From an uncultured Gallionellaceae bacterium (lineage in GTDB: Bacteria; Pseudomonadota; Gammaproteobacteria; Burkholderiales; Gallionellaceae), in NCBI GenBank assembly GCA_903847155.1, contig CAINCU010000043.1:1-64000 (forward strand): 64,000 nt of DNA. The letters run 5' to 3'. Position numbers and translations under genes: made by a program. The first letter of the stretch is position 1, and each line of letters opens with the position of its first letter. Shown here in pieces: positions 27,346 to 36,563 of the stretch. The notes beneath the pieces are model-generated. The model searched no databases. It saw nothing but the letters and a program-made list of their open reading frames with translations, and was not told the DNA's origin.

Positions 27346-28101
27346 ATGAAGGCTATCAAATTGGGTTTGTTGGGCGTGCTGTTGGCAACGCTGGCGCAAG
27401 TGGCGCATGCCGGTGAAGTGAATGCAGCAGTGGCGGCGAATTTCACCGCGCCAGTGCAGCAGATCGCCGCGATGTTCGAGAAAGACACCGGCAATACGGT
27501 GAAGCTGAGCTTCGGTTCCAGCGGCAAGTTCTACTCGCAGATCAAGGAAGGCGCGCCGTTCGATGTGTTCCTCGCGGCGGATGAAAAGAATCCGATGCTG
27601 CTGGAGAAAGAAGGCCTGGCTGTGGCCAATACCCGCTTCGTGTATGCGCTGGGCAAGCTGGTGCTGTGGAGCGCGCAACCGGGTTTTATCGATGACAAAG
27701 GCGCGGTGTTGCGCAAAGGCAACTACAACAAGATCGCCTACGCTGATCCCAAGCTCGCGCCTTATGGCTTAGCAGCGAAAGAAACACTGGATGATATGGG
27801 GCTGTGGAACGTGGTGCAAAGTAAAATGGTGACGGGCGAAAGCATCACCCAGACCTACCAATTTGCGGCGACGGGCAACGCCGAGCTGGCGTTCATCGCG
27901 CTGTCGCAAATCACCAAGGACGGCAAGGTAAGCGAAGGCTCGTGGTGGATCGTGCCGTCGCACATGTACAACCCGATCAAGCAGGGCGCGGTGTTGTTGA
28001 CTGCCGCGAAAGATCCTGATGCGGCGAAGGCATTCCTCGCTTACCTAAAGAGTGACAAAGCTGTAGCGATCATCCGTAGTTTTGGTTACGGTTTGCCGTA
28101 A
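27346..28101 (+). CDS. modA: Molybdate ABC transporter substrate-binding protein
   Basis: A 251-residue periplasmic protein with a cleavable signal (MKAIKLGLLGVLLATLAQVAHA). The mature part has EVNAAVAANFTAPVQQIAAMFEKDTGNTVKLSFGSSGKFYSQIKEGAPFDVFLAADEKNP, the ModA family pattern with oxyanion-binding Ser residues. GGGGAAAG lies before the ATG at 27346. It delivers molybdate to ModBC for FeMo-cofactor synthesis. Confidence 0.95.
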   Translation: MKAIKLGLLGVLLATLAQVAHAGEVNAAVAANFTAPVQQIAAMFEKDTGNTVKLSFGSSGKFYSQIKEGAPFDVFLAADEKNPMLLEKEGLAVANTRFVYALGKLVLWSAQPGFIDDKGAVLRKGNYNKIAYADPKLAPYGLAAKETLDDMGLWNVVQSKMVTGESITQTYQFAATGNAELAFIALSQITKDGKVSEGSWWIVPSHMYNPIKQGAVLLTAAKDPDAAKAFLAYLKSDKAVAIIRSFGYGLP

Positions 28102-28158
28102 GAGAAATATTGTGCGGGATGGATTGGAAAATAGCTTGGCAATAGACTTGAAAACATC

Positions 28159-28845
28159 ATGACCACACTTGACCCCTCCGACCTGCAAGCCGTCTGGCTC
28201 ACGCTCAAACTGGCGAGCGTTTCCACGTTCCTGCTGTTGCTGATCGCCACGCCGCTGGCCTGGTGGTTGGCGCATAGCAAGCAATGGTACAAGGGCATGG
28301 TGGCGGCGCTGGTGGCGTTGCCGCTAGTGATTCCGCCGACAGTGCTGGGCTTTTATTTGCTGCTGCTGATGGGGCCGCACGGGGTGGTGGGTGATCTCAC
28401 CAGCGCCTTGCATCTGGGCAGGTTGCCGTTCACCTTTGCCGGCTTGGTGGTTGGCTCGGTGTTGTTCTCGCTACCGTTCGCGGTGCAGCCGATCCAGAAC
28501 GCATTCGAAGCGATGGGCAAGCGTCCGCTGGAAGTGGCGGCGACGTTGCGCGCGAGCGCGTGGGATCGCTTCGTCAGCGTGGCGCTGCCGCTGGCGCGTC
28601 CCGGATTTCTCACTGCGATCATCCTGGCTTTTGCACACACAGTTGGTGAATTTGGTGTGGTGCTGATGCTGGGCGGCAACATCCCCGGCGAAACGCGCGT
28701 GCTCTCCGTCGCCATCTATAACCACGTCGAAGCGATGGAATACAGCGCGGCGCATTGGCTGGCGGGCGGCATGGTGCTGTTCTCGTTTGTGGTGTTGCTG
28801 GCGCTGTATCTGGCGGGCGGCAAGTCGTGGAAGGTGGCGCAATGA
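28159..28845 (+). CDS. modB: Molybdate ABC transporter permease
   Basis: A 228-residue inner-membrane permease with about five membrane helices. The ABC-contact EAA loop is clear ([72 protein letters not shown]). The stop overlaps the modC start by 4 nt (ATGA). Confidence 0.95.
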   Translation: MTTLDPSDLQAVWLTLKLASVSTFLLLLIATPLAWWLAHSKQWYKGMVAALVALPLVIPPTVLGFYLLLLMGPHGVVGDLTSALHLGRLPFTFAGLVVGSVLFSLPFAVQPIQNAFEAMGKRPLEVAATLRASAWDRFVSVALPLARPGFLTAIILAFAHTVGEFGVVLMLGGNIPGETRVLSVAIYNHVEAMEYSAAHWLAGGMVLFSFVVLLALYLAGGKSWKVAQ

Positions 28846-29915
28846 GCGACATCTATGTCAACTTGCACATTCAACTTGGTGACTTCACTTTGAGTGTCGT
28901 ATTCGATGCTCCATCTCGCGGAGTCACGGCTTTATTCGGTGCTTCGGGATGCGGTAAAACCACGCTGCTGCGCTGCATCGCCGGACTGGAAAAAGCGCAC
29001 GGCACGTTGCGAGTGAATAGCGCAACATGGCAGAACGACACGATCTTTGTGCCGACGCACCAACGTCCTTTGGGTTACGTATTTCAGGAAGCCAGCCTTT
29101 TTCCGCATCTGTCGGTGCGCGCCAATCTGGAATACGGCTACAAACGCATCGCGCCTGCTGAGCGCAAAGTGCCGCTGGAACAGGTGGTGGAATGGCTAGG
29201 ACTGAGCCGCCTGATCGAGCGTGGCGACCCGGCTAAATTGTCCGGCGGCGAACGTCAGCGCGTGGCCATTGGTCGCGCGCTGCTCACCAGCCCGCGCATT
29301 CTGCTGATGGATGAGCCGCTGTCCGCGCTCGACAGCAACAGCAAACAGGAAATACTGCCTTATCTGGAACGCCTGCACCGCGAGTTGAACATTCCCGTGC
29401 TGTATGTGAGCCATGCGCTGGATGAAGTGGCACGGCTGGCCGACCATCTGGTGCTGCTGGAAAAAGGCCTTGTCATCGCCAGCGGCACATTGCAGGAAAC
29501 CATCGCGCGTCTTGATTTGCCGCTGGCGCATTTCGACGATGCGGGTGCGGTGATTGAGGCAACGGTGGCGCAACACGACGAGGCTTACCACCTCACGCGG
29601 CTGGATTTCCCTGGAGGCCAACTGTGGGTGGGTAAAGTGGAGCAGCCTTTCGGCAGCATCGTGCGTGCCCGCGTGCTGGCACGCGACGTGAGCATCGCCA
29701 CCCAAGCGCCGCAAGGAACCAGCATCAACAACATCCTTAACGCCCGTATCGAAGAGATCCGCGATGAAGGGCCGCACAAGGTAATGGTGCGTATGCAGGT
29801 CGGAGATTCGCACACCCTGTTGTCGCGCATCACCCGCCGTTCACGCGACCAACTCGGCCTGCACGCGGGGATGTATGTGTGCGCACAAGTAAAAAGCGTT
29901 GCACTGATGTCATGA
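28842..29915 (+). CDS. modC: Molybdate ABC transporter ATPase
   Basis: A 357-residue ATPase with Walker [10 protein letters not shown] (about 34-42), Q-loop [12 protein letters not shown], signature [15 protein letters not shown], Walker [13 protein letters not shown] and a C-terminal Mop/TOBE domain ([23 protein letters not shown]) that senses molybdate. The start [13 protein letters not shown] overlaps modB, and its stop overlaps the GNAT gene (ATGA), so all four are one transcript. Confidence 0.95.
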   Translation: MSDIYVNLHIQLGDFTLSVVFDAPSRGVTALFGASGCGKTTLLRCIAGLEKAHGTLRVNSATWQNDTIFVPTHQRPLGYVFQEASLFPHLSVRANLEYGYKRIAPAERKVPLEQVVEWLGLSRLIERGDPAKLSGGERQRVAIGRALLTSPRILLMDEPLSALDSNSKQEILPYLERLHRELNIPVLYVSHALDEVARLADHLVLLEKGLVIASGTLQETIARLDLPLAHFDDAGAVIEATVAQHDEAYHLTRLDFPGGQLWVGKVEQPFGSIVRARVLARDVSIATQAPQGTSINNILNARIEEIRDEGPHKVMVRMQVGDSHTLLSRITRRSRDQLGLHAGMYVCAQVKSVALMS

Positions 29916-30361
29916 CCATCAGGATCGATTTCGCCACCTCTGCTGACCTGCCGCACCTCGTCGACCTGCTCACCGAGCTGTTCGCGCTGGAGAGCGACTT
30001 TACTCCCGACCCCGACAAGCAGTTGCGTGGCTTGCTCACCATTCTCGACGAGCCGGAACTCGGCAAGCTGTTCGTTGCGCGCGTCGATGGCAAGGTGGTG
30101 GGTATGGCGAACGCGCTCTTTACAATCAGTACGGCGGAAGGCGACCGCGCGCTGCTGCTGGAAGATGTGATCGTGCACCGCGATCATCGCGGCTGTGGGC
30201 TTGGGCGCCAGCTGGTCGAGCATGTGCTGGACTGGGCGAAGTTGCGCGGCATCGTGCGCGTCACCCTGCTGGCCGACCGCGATAACCACTCCGCACTGGA
30301 TTTCTACCGCAAGCTTGGCTTCGGGGATTCGAACATGATGGTGTTGCGCAGGAAGCTGTAG
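29912..30361 (+). CDS. GNAT-family N-acetyltransferase
   Basis: A 149-residue acetyltransferase ([19 protein letters not shown] at the N-terminus; acetyl-CoA-binding VIVHRDHRGCGLGRQLVEHVLDWAKLRG; ALDFYRKLGF at the end). The substrate is unknown. It overlaps modC by 4 nt and ends the modABC transcript, suggesting a link to molybdenum or nif metabolism (inference only). Confidence 0.9.
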   Translation: MTIRIDFATSADLPHLVDLLTELFALESDFTPDPDKQLRGLLTILDEPELGKLFVARVDGKVVGMANALFTISTAEGDRALLLEDVIVHRDHRGCGLGRQLVEHVLDWAKLRGIVRVTLLADRDNHSALDFYRKLGFGDSNMMVLRRKL

Positions 30362-30373
30362 CACCACATTGTT

Positions 30374-30389
30374 TGTAGCAATCGTTACA
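30374..30389 (+). promoter_or_regulatory. NifA-type upstream site of the unknown operon
   Basis: TGT-N10-ACA (TGTAGCAATCGTTACA) inside a longer near-palindrome TTTGTAGC-AATC-GTTACAAA. It sits 75 bp before the sigma-54 element, an ideal spacing for NifA with IHF bending. Confidence 0.75.
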
Positions 30390-30463
30390 AAACCTCCCAC
30401 ACTAATCCACATCCGTTTGGCGGCCATCCCGTGCTTGCTGGCTTCATACAATGCTGCGCAAAC

Positions 30464-30479
30464 TGGCACGGTGGTTGCT
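30464..30479 (+). promoter_or_regulatory. Sigma-54 promoter of the unknown operon
   Basis: TGGCACGGTGGTTGCT, a full match to TGGCAC-N5-TTGCW with 10 nt between GG and GC. The start site should be near 30490. Confidence 0.88.
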
Positions 30480-30510
30480 CGTATCCACCTGAAGTTTTAA
30501 CAGAGCAGCA

Positions 30511-30675
30511 ATTAAATGGTTTGAATATGTCGGAACGTTTTCCCGGGTAGTCGCCCTGGAGGCGGTGCAACGCACGCCGCAGGAAGCCATAGCTGGGGCG
30601 GACGACGCTGAACCGGATGTGCGGGCAGCATTGCTGCGACGACTAAATGAATTTTTGACTGGAGATGACAAATGA
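30511..30675 (+). CDS. Small uncharacterised protein, non-standard start
   Basis: A frame open from the stop TGA at 30490-30492 to TGA 30673-30675 encodes ...AIKWFEYVGTFSRVVALEAV, followed by QRTPQEAIAGADDAEPDVRA and ALLRRLNEFLTGDDK. It looks like real protein by composition and ends in ATGA, overlapping the next gene. No ATG, GTG or TTG lies in frame early enough; ATT at 30511 is the best candidate (54 residues), preceded by a weak AGAG. Alternatives are a frameshift joining the out-of-frame ATG 30528, or a decayed gene. It is the first coding region after the sigma-54 promoter, so it is expected to be NifA-dependent. Function unknown. Confidence 0.5.
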   Translation: MKWFEYVGTFSRVVALEAVQRTPQEAIAGADDAEPDVRAALLRRLNEFLTGDDK

Positions 30676-31637
30676 GTATCTACACGCCTGATGAATCCAC
30701 GCTGAGCAATCTGGCCAGCGAAATCGAAGCCATTCCTCCGCGCCCGCATCACAGCGCGCTAGTAGAAACGGCCAACCGTATCTGCACCGGCTGCGATTTT
30801 CGCTACGTGCTGAATCGCGGCGGTTGGTACCGCCCTGGTGGAGTGATCACGACGGACGGCAAGCGCGTCGCCGACAATCTGGAAACTTGGGCGAAAACGG
30901 AACTGAAAAGCTGCGGCGGCGACATGCACGAGCTGCTCGAACGTCATGAAGACAGCGGCTTGCAGGTATCGCGCTTCACCGGGCGCACGCATTATTTCGT
31001 CGCCGCCTATGGCAAGTCTCCGGCGGAATTTCTGCAACTGGAAGTGGAAGAATTGCAGGAAGTGCTGGATCGCAAACTGATAGACATCGACCATCCACCC
31101 GAAGACTTGCAGGAACTGCTGGAACCCATCGCCCCGGTCGAACTGGGCGCGCAGCCGCTGGGCGCGCCGCACTACCGCTTCCGCCGTCTGCTCGACATGC
31201 GCCAGTCCATTGCCAAAGTGTCGCTAGGCGAAGGACAAAGCGCCAAGCTGCCGCGCCTGCTGAAAGAATGGACGCACAGCAGCGCCGCCGGACGAGGTCA
31301 CTTCGGCAATCACTGGATTGCCGCCCTGCGCGAACACCAAGACCGCTATCGCAACCCGGTCACCTCGCTCGCGCTGGTGTCGCGCCGCGCGCGCGAACTC
31401 AAACCGTTCCAGTGGAACATTGAACTCGCCGGGCTAGACTTGTTCGCCCAGTTGCAAGCTTTCGACCGCGCCGCAGGCTACCCCTCCGCTTGGTACTTCC
31501 ACCTCGTCGCCAGTACGCTTACCCCGCCCAAGATCGCCTACGCCGTGGTACGCGATCTAGAGGGCGGGTTCAGTTATTTGCCGGATACCGAAGCGGCGTT
31601 AGTGAAGGGATGGGTGGCTGCGCCGTATTCAGTTTGA
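30672..31637 (+). CDS. Uncharacterised 321-residue protein under NifA/sigma-54 control
   Basis: I do not recognise a named family. The protein is soluble, without signal peptide or membrane helices. Visible features: a CTGC motif near residue 37 (NRICTGCDFRYVLNRGGWYRPGGVITTDGKRV), a further Cys near 78, an acidic stretch rich in EVEELQEVLDRK and HPPEDLQELLEP, and a C-terminal half with PRLLKEWTHSSAAGRGHFGNHWIAALREHQDRYRNP. GGAG precedes the ATG, which overlaps the preceding small gene (ATGA). Its place between mod and nifENX and its sigma-54 promoter indicate a role during nitrogen fixation. A metal- or redox-linked function is possible given the CXXC, but this is inference. Confidence 0.8.
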   Translation: MSIYTPDESTLSNLASEIEAIPPRPHHSALVETANRICTGCDFRYVLNRGGWYRPGGVITTDGKRVADNLETWAKTELKSCGGDMHELLERHEDSGLQVSRFTGRTHYFVAAYGKSPAEFLQLEVEELQEVLDRKLIDIDHPPEDLQELLEPIAPVELGAQPLGAPHYRFRRLLDMRQSIAKVSLGEGQSAKLPRLLKEWTHSSAAGRGHFGNHWIAALREHQDRYRNPVTSLALVSRRARELKPFQWNIELAGLDLFAQLQAFDRAAGYPSAWYFHLVASTLTPPKIAYAVVRDLEGGFSYLPDTEAALVKGWVAAPYSV

Positions 31638-31651
31638 ATAATCAGTATGCT

Positions 31652-31678
31652 GAAGATCGCCTATTGACGGTCATCTTC
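31652..31678 (+). repeat. Dispersed repeat, copy 2
   Basis: GAAGATCGCCTATTGACGG followed by TCATCTTC: a core ATCGCCTATTGACGG within GAAGAT/ATCTTC arms. Related copies lie at 17337-17352, 44526-44544 and 56217-56243. Confidence 0.7.
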
Positions 31679-31939
31679 ACGGGGGATGTATTGTGAATTG
31701 TTAGGGTTGGCAACTTATTACACACTCTTGCGGCTTATAAATTGCTGGGTGATGGCAGGATCAGTTGAGACCGTTTTTTTGAAATTCTTGAGGGTGAAAA
31801 AGCAAGCAAGCAGCATGAATTGGCCGATACCTGCATTCGTCATCGTAGCAAATCCCTCTACGCAAATTCTGTGAGTCAGTCCTTGCTGAAAATTAGCCGC
31901 AGCCTACAGTCGCCACAAATTTGTTGCATCTGCCTGACT

Positions 31940-31955
31940 TGTCAGGTTTGCTACA
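31940..31955 (+). promoter_or_regulatory. NifA-type upstream site of nifE
   Basis: TGT-N10-ACA (TGTCAGGTTTGCTACA), 44 bp upstream of the sigma-54 element. Confidence 0.7.
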
Positions 31956-31998
31956 ACACTCATCGCCGCAAACCCCATTGAAATCAGGCTTCCGACCT

Positions 31999-32013
31999 TG
32001 GCACGCCATTTGC
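31999..32013 (+). promoter_or_regulatory. Sigma-54 promoter of nifENX
   Basis: TGGCACGCCATTTGC, a full consensus match with 10 nt between GG and GC, 36 bp before the nifE ATG. Confidence 0.9.
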
Positions 32014-32048
32014 GATTACCTGTGCATCAATACTCACAGGTGAATGCC

Positions 32049-33455
32049 ATGCAAGCCAAAGACATCGCCGCGTTACTTAACGAACCGGCGTGCACACATA
32101 ACACCAAGTCGAAGTCGGGCTGTGCGCGTCCCAAGCCGGGGGCGACGGCTGGCGGGTGTTCGTTCGACGGGGCGCAGATCGCGCTGTTGCCGATCGCCGA
32201 TGTGGCGCACATCGTGCACGGGCCTATCGCCTGTGCAGGCAGTTCATGGGAAGGGCGCGGCACGCGTTCGTCGGGGCCGACACTGTTTCGCATCGGCATG
32301 ACCACCGACCTCACCGAGCAAGATGTCATCATGGGGCGCGGCGAGAAGCGCTTGTATCACGCCATCAAGCAGGCGGTGGAAAGTTATGCGCCGAAGGCGG
32401 TGTTCGTTTACAACACTTGCGTGCCCGCGCTGATCGGCGACGACATCGGCCAGGTGTGCAAAACAGCGGCGGAAAAATTCGGTGTGCCGTGTATTCCGGT
32501 GGATTGCGCCGGTTTCTACGGCACCAAAAATCTGGGCAACCGCATCGCGGGCGAGGCCATGTTCAAGCATGTGGTGGGCACGGCGGAACCGCTGCCGGTG
32601 TCGCCTGAGGCGCAACGCCCCGGCATCACCGTGCATGACGTTAACCTGATCGGCGAATACAACATCGCGGGCGAATTCTGGAATGTCGCGCCGCTGTTCG
32701 ACGAGCTGGGCTTGCGCATCCTGTGCACGCTGTCCGGCGACGGACGTTACCGCGAAGTGCAGACCATGCACCGTGCCGAAGCCAACATGGTGGTGTGCGC
32801 CAAGGCGCTACTGAACGTGGCGCGCAAGCTGCAAACCGATTACAAGACACCGTATTTCGAGGGCAGCTTTTACGGCGTGACCGATACCTCGATGGCGTTC
32901 CGCGATTTCGCCAAACTGTTGAACGACCCGTCGTTGAGCGAACGCACCGAAGCGATGATCGTGCGCGAAGAAGCCAGCATCAACGTGGCGCTTGAACCGT
33001 GGCGCGAAAAGCTGCGCGGCAAGCGCGTGCTGCTTTACACCGGCGGTGTGAAATCGTGGTCGATTGTTTCCGCCTTGCAGGACTTGGGACTGGAAGTCGT
33101 TGCCACCGGTACCAATAAATCCACCGAAGAAGACAAGGCGCGCATCCGCGAAATCATGGGCGACAAGACGCGCATGATCACCGACGGCAGCCCCAAAGCG
33201 TTGCTCGGCGCGGTGAAGGAATATCAGGCCGACATCCTGATCGCGGGCGGACGCAACATGTACACAGCATTGAAGGCGCGGATTCCGTTTCTGGACATCA
33301 ATCAGGAGCGCGAGTTTGGTTATGAAGGGTATAGCGGCATGCTCGAACTGGCGCGGCAGTTGGCGCTGACTTTGCAGAGTCCGGTGTGGGAGGCGGTGAG
33401 AAAGCCGTCGCCGTGGGCGAAGACGAGCGGGTTGGGTGTGGAGTTGGGGGCGTGA
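32049..33455 (+). CDS. nifE: FeMo-cofactor biosynthesis scaffold NifE
   Basis: A 468-residue homologue of NifD that, with NifN, forms the scaffold on which the NifB product becomes FeMo-cofactor. Conserved cysteine regions: [51 protein letters not shown]. The start [18 protein letters not shown] is used because the sigma-54 promoter overlaps any longer frame; AGGTG lies 7 nt before it. Confidence 0.97.
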   Translation: MQAKDIAALLNEPACTHNTKSKSGCARPKPGATAGGCSFDGAQIALLPIADVAHIVHGPIACAGSSWEGRGTRSSGPTLFRIGMTTDLTEQDVIMGRGEKRLYHAIKQAVESYAPKAVFVYNTCVPALIGDDIGQVCKTAAEKFGVPCIPVDCAGFYGTKNLGNRIAGEAMFKHVVGTAEPLPVSPEAQRPGITVHDVNLIGEYNIAGEFWNVAPLFDELGLRILCTLSGDGRYREVQTMHRAEANMVVCAKALLNVARKLQTDYKTPYFEGSFYGVTDTSMAFRDFAKLLNDPSLSERTEAMIVREEASINVALEPWREKLRGKRVLLYTGGVKSWSIVSALQDLGLEVVATGTNKSTEEDKARIREIMGDKTRMITDGSPKALLGAVKEYQADILIAGGRNMYTALKARIPFLDINQEREFGYEGYSGMLELARQLALTLQSPVWEAVRKPSPWAKTSGLGVELGA

Positions 33456-33493
33456 GGATGAAAATTCATTCTCAATCAGCATCATGTTTTGAC

Positions 33494-33609
33494 TCCCTTC
33501 TCCCGCTGGCGGGAGAAGGGCAGGGGATGAGGGTCTGTGAGTATTCTCATAATTGGTTTCAACTCAACGTCCCTCACCCCAACCCCTCTCCCGCCTGCGG
33601 GCGAGGGGC
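33494..33609. repeat. Paired inverted repeat between nifE and nifN
   Basis: Two imperfect inverted copies, CCCTTCTCCCGCTGGCGGGA...GATGAGGG (33494-33532) and CCCTCACCCCAACCCCTCTC...GCGAGGGG (33571-33608), each forming a hairpin, spaced by about 40 bp. This is the REP/BIME-like repeat common in beta- and gammaproteobacteria. It lies within a nif operon and may tune nifN expression. Confidence 0.75.
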
Positions 33610-33629
33610 TTTTGAAGCAGGAGTCTGAC

Positions 33630-35021
33630 ATGGCCGAAATCCTGAAACGCAATAAAGCACTTGCAGTGAATCCGCTCAAAGCCAGTCAGCCGGTCGGCGC
33701 GTCGCTAGCTTTCCTCGGCATCAACCGCGCAATCCCGATGCTGCATGGTTCGCAGGGTTGCACCGCATTTGGCAAGGTATTTTTCGTGCGCCATTTCCGC
33801 GAGCCGATCCCGTTGCAGACCACGGCAATGGATCAAGTTTCGACGGTGATGAACGCGGATGAAAACGTGATCCTCGGTTTGAAGTCGATCTGTGAAAAGA
33901 GTAATCCAGCCTTGATTGGATTGCCCACCACCAGCCTGTCTGAAACTCAGGGTACGGACATCAAGCGGCTGGTGAAAGAGTTCTACGCGGCGCATCCCGA
34001 GTTTGCGCACATTCCCGTGGTGCCGGTGAACACGCCGGATTTTAGCGGCTGTCTGGAGAGCGGGTATGCGCTGGCGGTTAAAGCGATTCTTGAAGTGATG
34101 ATTCCGAGCGTTACCTCGCAGGTTGGTAAACGCAAAAAACAAGTCAACGTACTCGCAGCCTCGATGCTCACGCCGGGCGATGTCGAGCACATCAAGGAAT
34201 TAATCGAGGCGTTCGGCTTGCGTCCGCTGGTATTGCCGGACCTCGGCGATTCGCTGGACGGTCACCTCACACCGATGGACAGCAGCCCGGTAACGATAGG
34301 TGGCACACCGGTGTTGGAAATTTCCAGCATGGGCGAATCTATCGCCACGCTGGTGCTGGGCAATTCGCTGTTCGAGGCGGCGGATTACCTGAAGCAACAA
34401 ACTGGCGTGCCGGATTTTCGCTTCGACAGCCTGATGGGGCTGGATGCGGTGGACAGTTTTGTGGCGACGCTGGCCGAGATCAGCGGCAAGCCGGTGCCGG
34501 AAAAGATCGAGCGCCAGCGCGCGCAGTTGCAGGACGCGATGATGGATGCGCATTTCATGCTGGGCTTCGCGCGCGTGGCCATCGCCGCCGATGCCGATTT
34601 GCTTTACAGCTTTGCGCGGCTGGTGACGGAGATGGGCTGCGAAGTGGTGGCGGCTGTCGCACCCGCGCGCGCCAACATCCTCAACGACGTGGCGGCGGCG
34701 CAAGTCGCCATCGGTGATCTGGAGGACTTAGAGATCGTCGCCAAACGCCACGGTGCGCAACTCATCATCAGCAATTCGCACGCCAAGGAGACTGCGCGCC
34801 GCCTCGGCGTGCCGATGCTGCGCGCCGGCTTTCCTCAGTACGATTTTGTCGGCGGTTATCAACGCCTGTGGGTCGGCTACAAGGGCACGCGGCAGGCGTT
34901 GTTCGATCTGGCAAACATGATGCTGGAACAGCATGGACAGCACGAGGCGGAGCCGCATGTTTCGATCTATTCCCAGCGGACAGGAGAACAGCGTGCGCCA
35001 TCTGCGGCTGATCGACACTAA
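33630..35021 (+). CDS. nifN: FeMo-cofactor biosynthesis scaffold NifN
   Basis: A 463-residue NifK homologue, partner of NifE. It starts [80 protein letters not shown]; the HGSQGC cysteine is present. The open frame extends back into the repeat, but ATG 33630 matches the family start and has an AGGAG nearby. nifX follows after 10 bp. Confidence 0.97.
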   Translation: MAEILKRNKALAVNPLKASQPVGASLAFLGINRAIPMLHGSQGCTAFGKVFFVRHFREPIPLQTTAMDQVSTVMNADENVILGLKSICEKSNPALIGLPTTSLSETQGTDIKRLVKEFYAAHPEFAHIPVVPVNTPDFSGCLESGYALAVKAILEVMIPSVTSQVGKRKKQVNVLAASMLTPGDVEHIKELIEAFGLRPLVLPDLGDSLDGHLTPMDSSPVTIGGTPVLEISSMGESIATLVLGNSLFEAADYLKQQTGVPDFRFDSLMGLDAVDSFVATLAEISGKPVPEKIERQRAQLQDAMMDAHFMLGFARVAIAADADLLYSFARLVTEMGCEVVAAVAPARANILNDVAAAQVAIGDLEDLEIVAKRHGAQLIISNSHAKETARRLGVPMLRAGFPQYDFVGGYQRLWVGYKGTRQALFDLANMMLEQHGQHEAEPHVSIYSQRTGEQRAPSAADRH

Positions 35022-35031
35022 GGAGCATGCC

Positions 35032-35445
35032 ATGACGGTAAAGATCGCTTTTGCAACCAGCGACCGACGCGCGGTGAACCAGCATTTTGGTGCGGCGGAA
35101 TCGTTTGCGATTTACGAGGTGGGCGAGCACGAAACGCGCTTGATCGAGGTGGCGGAATTCATCGAGACCGCGATGGACGGGCACGACGGCAAGCTGGCGG
35201 CCAAGGTCGAGCTGCTGGGCGATTGCGCGGCGGTGTATTGCAATGCGGCGGGCAAGTCGGCGATTCAGCAATTGCTGGCCGCGAGCATACAGCCGATGCG
35301 CGTGGATGAAGGCACGCTGATCGACGAGATGCTGTGCGGGCTGCAAAAGAATCTGGTCAACGATCCACCGGTATGGTTGGCGAAGCATTTGAAGAAGCAG
35401 GCGGGCGGCAAGGATTTTGCCGAGGACGAGGAGTGGCAGGAATGA
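35032..35445 (+). CDS. nifX: NifX, NifB-co carrier
   Basis: A 137-residue protein (MTVKIAFATSDRRAVNQHFGAAESFAIYEV) that binds the NifB cofactor and passes it to NifEN. AAGGAG precedes the ATG at 35032. The stop overlaps the RseC-like gene by 4 nt (ATGA). Confidence 0.95.
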   Translation: MTVKIAFATSDRRAVNQHFGAAESFAIYEVGEHETRLIEVAEFIETAMDGHDGKLAAKVELLGDCAAVYCNAAGKSAIQQLLAASIQPMRVDEGTLIDEMLCGLQKNLVNDPPVWLAKHLKKQAGGKDFAEDEEWQE

Positions 35446-35852
35446 TAGAGACAACCGCACGCGTGGTTTCGTCCGCCAACGGCACGGTGCTGGTGCAACC
35501 CTCGACGCAATCCGGCTGCGGCGGTTGCGGCTCGCGCAACGTGTGCGGTGTGTCCGGTCTGGGCAAGTATTTTTCCGGCAAGCGCAAAGCTATTCCGGTG
35601 CAGTGCGACGCTGGCGTGCGCGCGGGTGACGAGTTGCAGCTTTCCATGAGCGAAGGCGACATGCTCAAGGCCGGGATGTTGGCGTACCTGTTGCCGAGTG
35701 TGCTGGCACTGGTCGGCGCAGGTGTCGTCACGGCATACGGTTACGGCGATGTCGGCGCGGTGCTGGGCGCGGTTGGTGGAATCGCGCTGGGATTTTTGCT
35801 GGGGCGTTTGTCGGGTTGGGTGCCACAGATGATCGCACGACGTAAAGAATAA
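35442..35852 (+). CDS. RseC/MucC-family membrane protein in the nif operon
   Basis: A 136-residue protein: an N-terminal region with a cysteine group, SGCGGCGSRNVCG (three cysteines, about 26-34) plus a further Cys near 55, and two C-terminal membrane helices (about 76-120). The architecture matches RseC/MucC, proteins tied to sigma-E control and to SoxR reduction by Rsx/Rnf complexes. Coupled by ATGA to nifX, it may here serve an electron-transfer or Fe-S task for nitrogenase. No rnf genes are in the window. Confidence 0.85.
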   Translation: MIETTARVVSSANGTVLVQPSTQSGCGGCGSRNVCGVSGLGKYFSGKRKAIPVQCDAGVRAGDELQLSMSEGDMLKAGMLAYLLPSVLALVGAGVVTAYGYGDVGAVLGAVGGIALGFLLGRLSGWVPQMIARRKE

Positions 35853-35876
35853 TCAATCAAACGAAGGAGAATTACC

Positions 35877-36338
35877 ATGAATCAAGCAGTCGCAGCAGAC
35901 CCGTTGTTGTCCACCGATTTCATCAAGGAGATGGACAAACAGATGCGCGCCATCGACAGCTATGGCAATTACGATGGCTGGCCGGTAGAGAAGGTTCTCG
36001 CGCCTTACGTGGTGACCAAGGAGCAGCGCCGGGCTATGCCAATCATCGGCGATCCCGACGAAATTTTGCTGGCGCGCATCAAGGCTTTCTACAACGCGAT
36101 CTCGTCGCTGATCGAAAAAGAATGCGGACTGATGGCCTCGCCCGTGGTCAACCTCAACCACGAAGGTTTCGGCCGCGTGCTCATCACCGTGGGCAAGCTA
36201 GTGGTGATGGACAAGACGCTGCGCGACGTGCATCGCTACGGCTATGAAAGCCTATCCAAGATGAAGGACGAGGGTGATAAGTTGCTGTCGGTGGCATTGG
36301 AGATCATCGGCAAGTACCCGGAAGTGGCGGGAATGTGA
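35877..36338 (+). CDS. NifX-associated protein (DUF269)
   Basis: A 153-residue protein with DPLLSTDFIKEMDKQMRAIDSYGNYDGWPVEKVLAPYVVTKEQRRAMPIIGDPDEILLARIKAFYNAISSLIEKECGLMASPVVNLNHEGFGRVLITVGKLVVMDKTLRDVHRYGYES, the DUF269 family found next to nifX in many diazotrophs. Biochemical role is not established. GAAGGAG precedes the ATG. Confidence 0.93.
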   Translation: MNQAVAADPLLSTDFIKEMDKQMRAIDSYGNYDGWPVEKVLAPYVVTKEQRRAMPIIGDPDEILLARIKAFYNAISSLIEKECGLMASPVVNLNHEGFGRVLITVGKLVVMDKTLRDVHRYGYESLSKMKDEGDKLLSVALEIIGKYPEVAGM

Positions 36339-36348
36339 GGATTGCCAG

Positions 36349-36561
36349 ATGACCGAAGACGAACTGAAATCACTCGACAAGGAAGTTAAAAAACTCAAAC
36401 GCATTTCCAGCGAATGGGCGGCACAGTTGCATGATCTGGTGGAGGAACGTTTGCCCGCTGCCTATCAGGAGATACCGGGCATTGCGCAAGCCACTTACAA
36501 AGCTTGCGAAGCATGGGCAGCAGCGAACGCGAAATTGGCTGCAACACAAAAGGAGACATAG
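36349..36561 (+). CDS. Small helical nif protein (CCE_0567/DUF683 family)
   Basis: A 70-residue protein, MTEDELKSLDKEVKKLKRISSEWAAQLHDLVEERLPAAYQEIPGIAQATYKACEAWAAANAKLA, forming a two-helix hairpin. The family is regularly found after DUF269 in nif clusters and its structure is known to bind metal; function is otherwise open. The gene is 10 bp after its neighbour. Confidence 0.9.
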   Translation: MTEDELKSLDKEVKKLKRISSEWAAQLHDLVEERLPAAYQEIPGIAQATYKACEAWAAANAKLAATQKET

Positions 36562-36563
36562 AC

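Larger units (their letters stand above)
31638..32048. other. Intergenic region before nifE
   Basis: About 410 bp. It holds one copy of a dispersed repeat (31652-31678), a NifA site and the nifE sigma-54 promoter. Short open frames here lack ribosome sites and known domains. Confidence 0.6.

Noticed and set aside
31686-31874. A 62-codon frame upstream of nifE as a gene
   Set aside because: No ribosome site and no recognisable protein; the region is better read as a regulatory leader.
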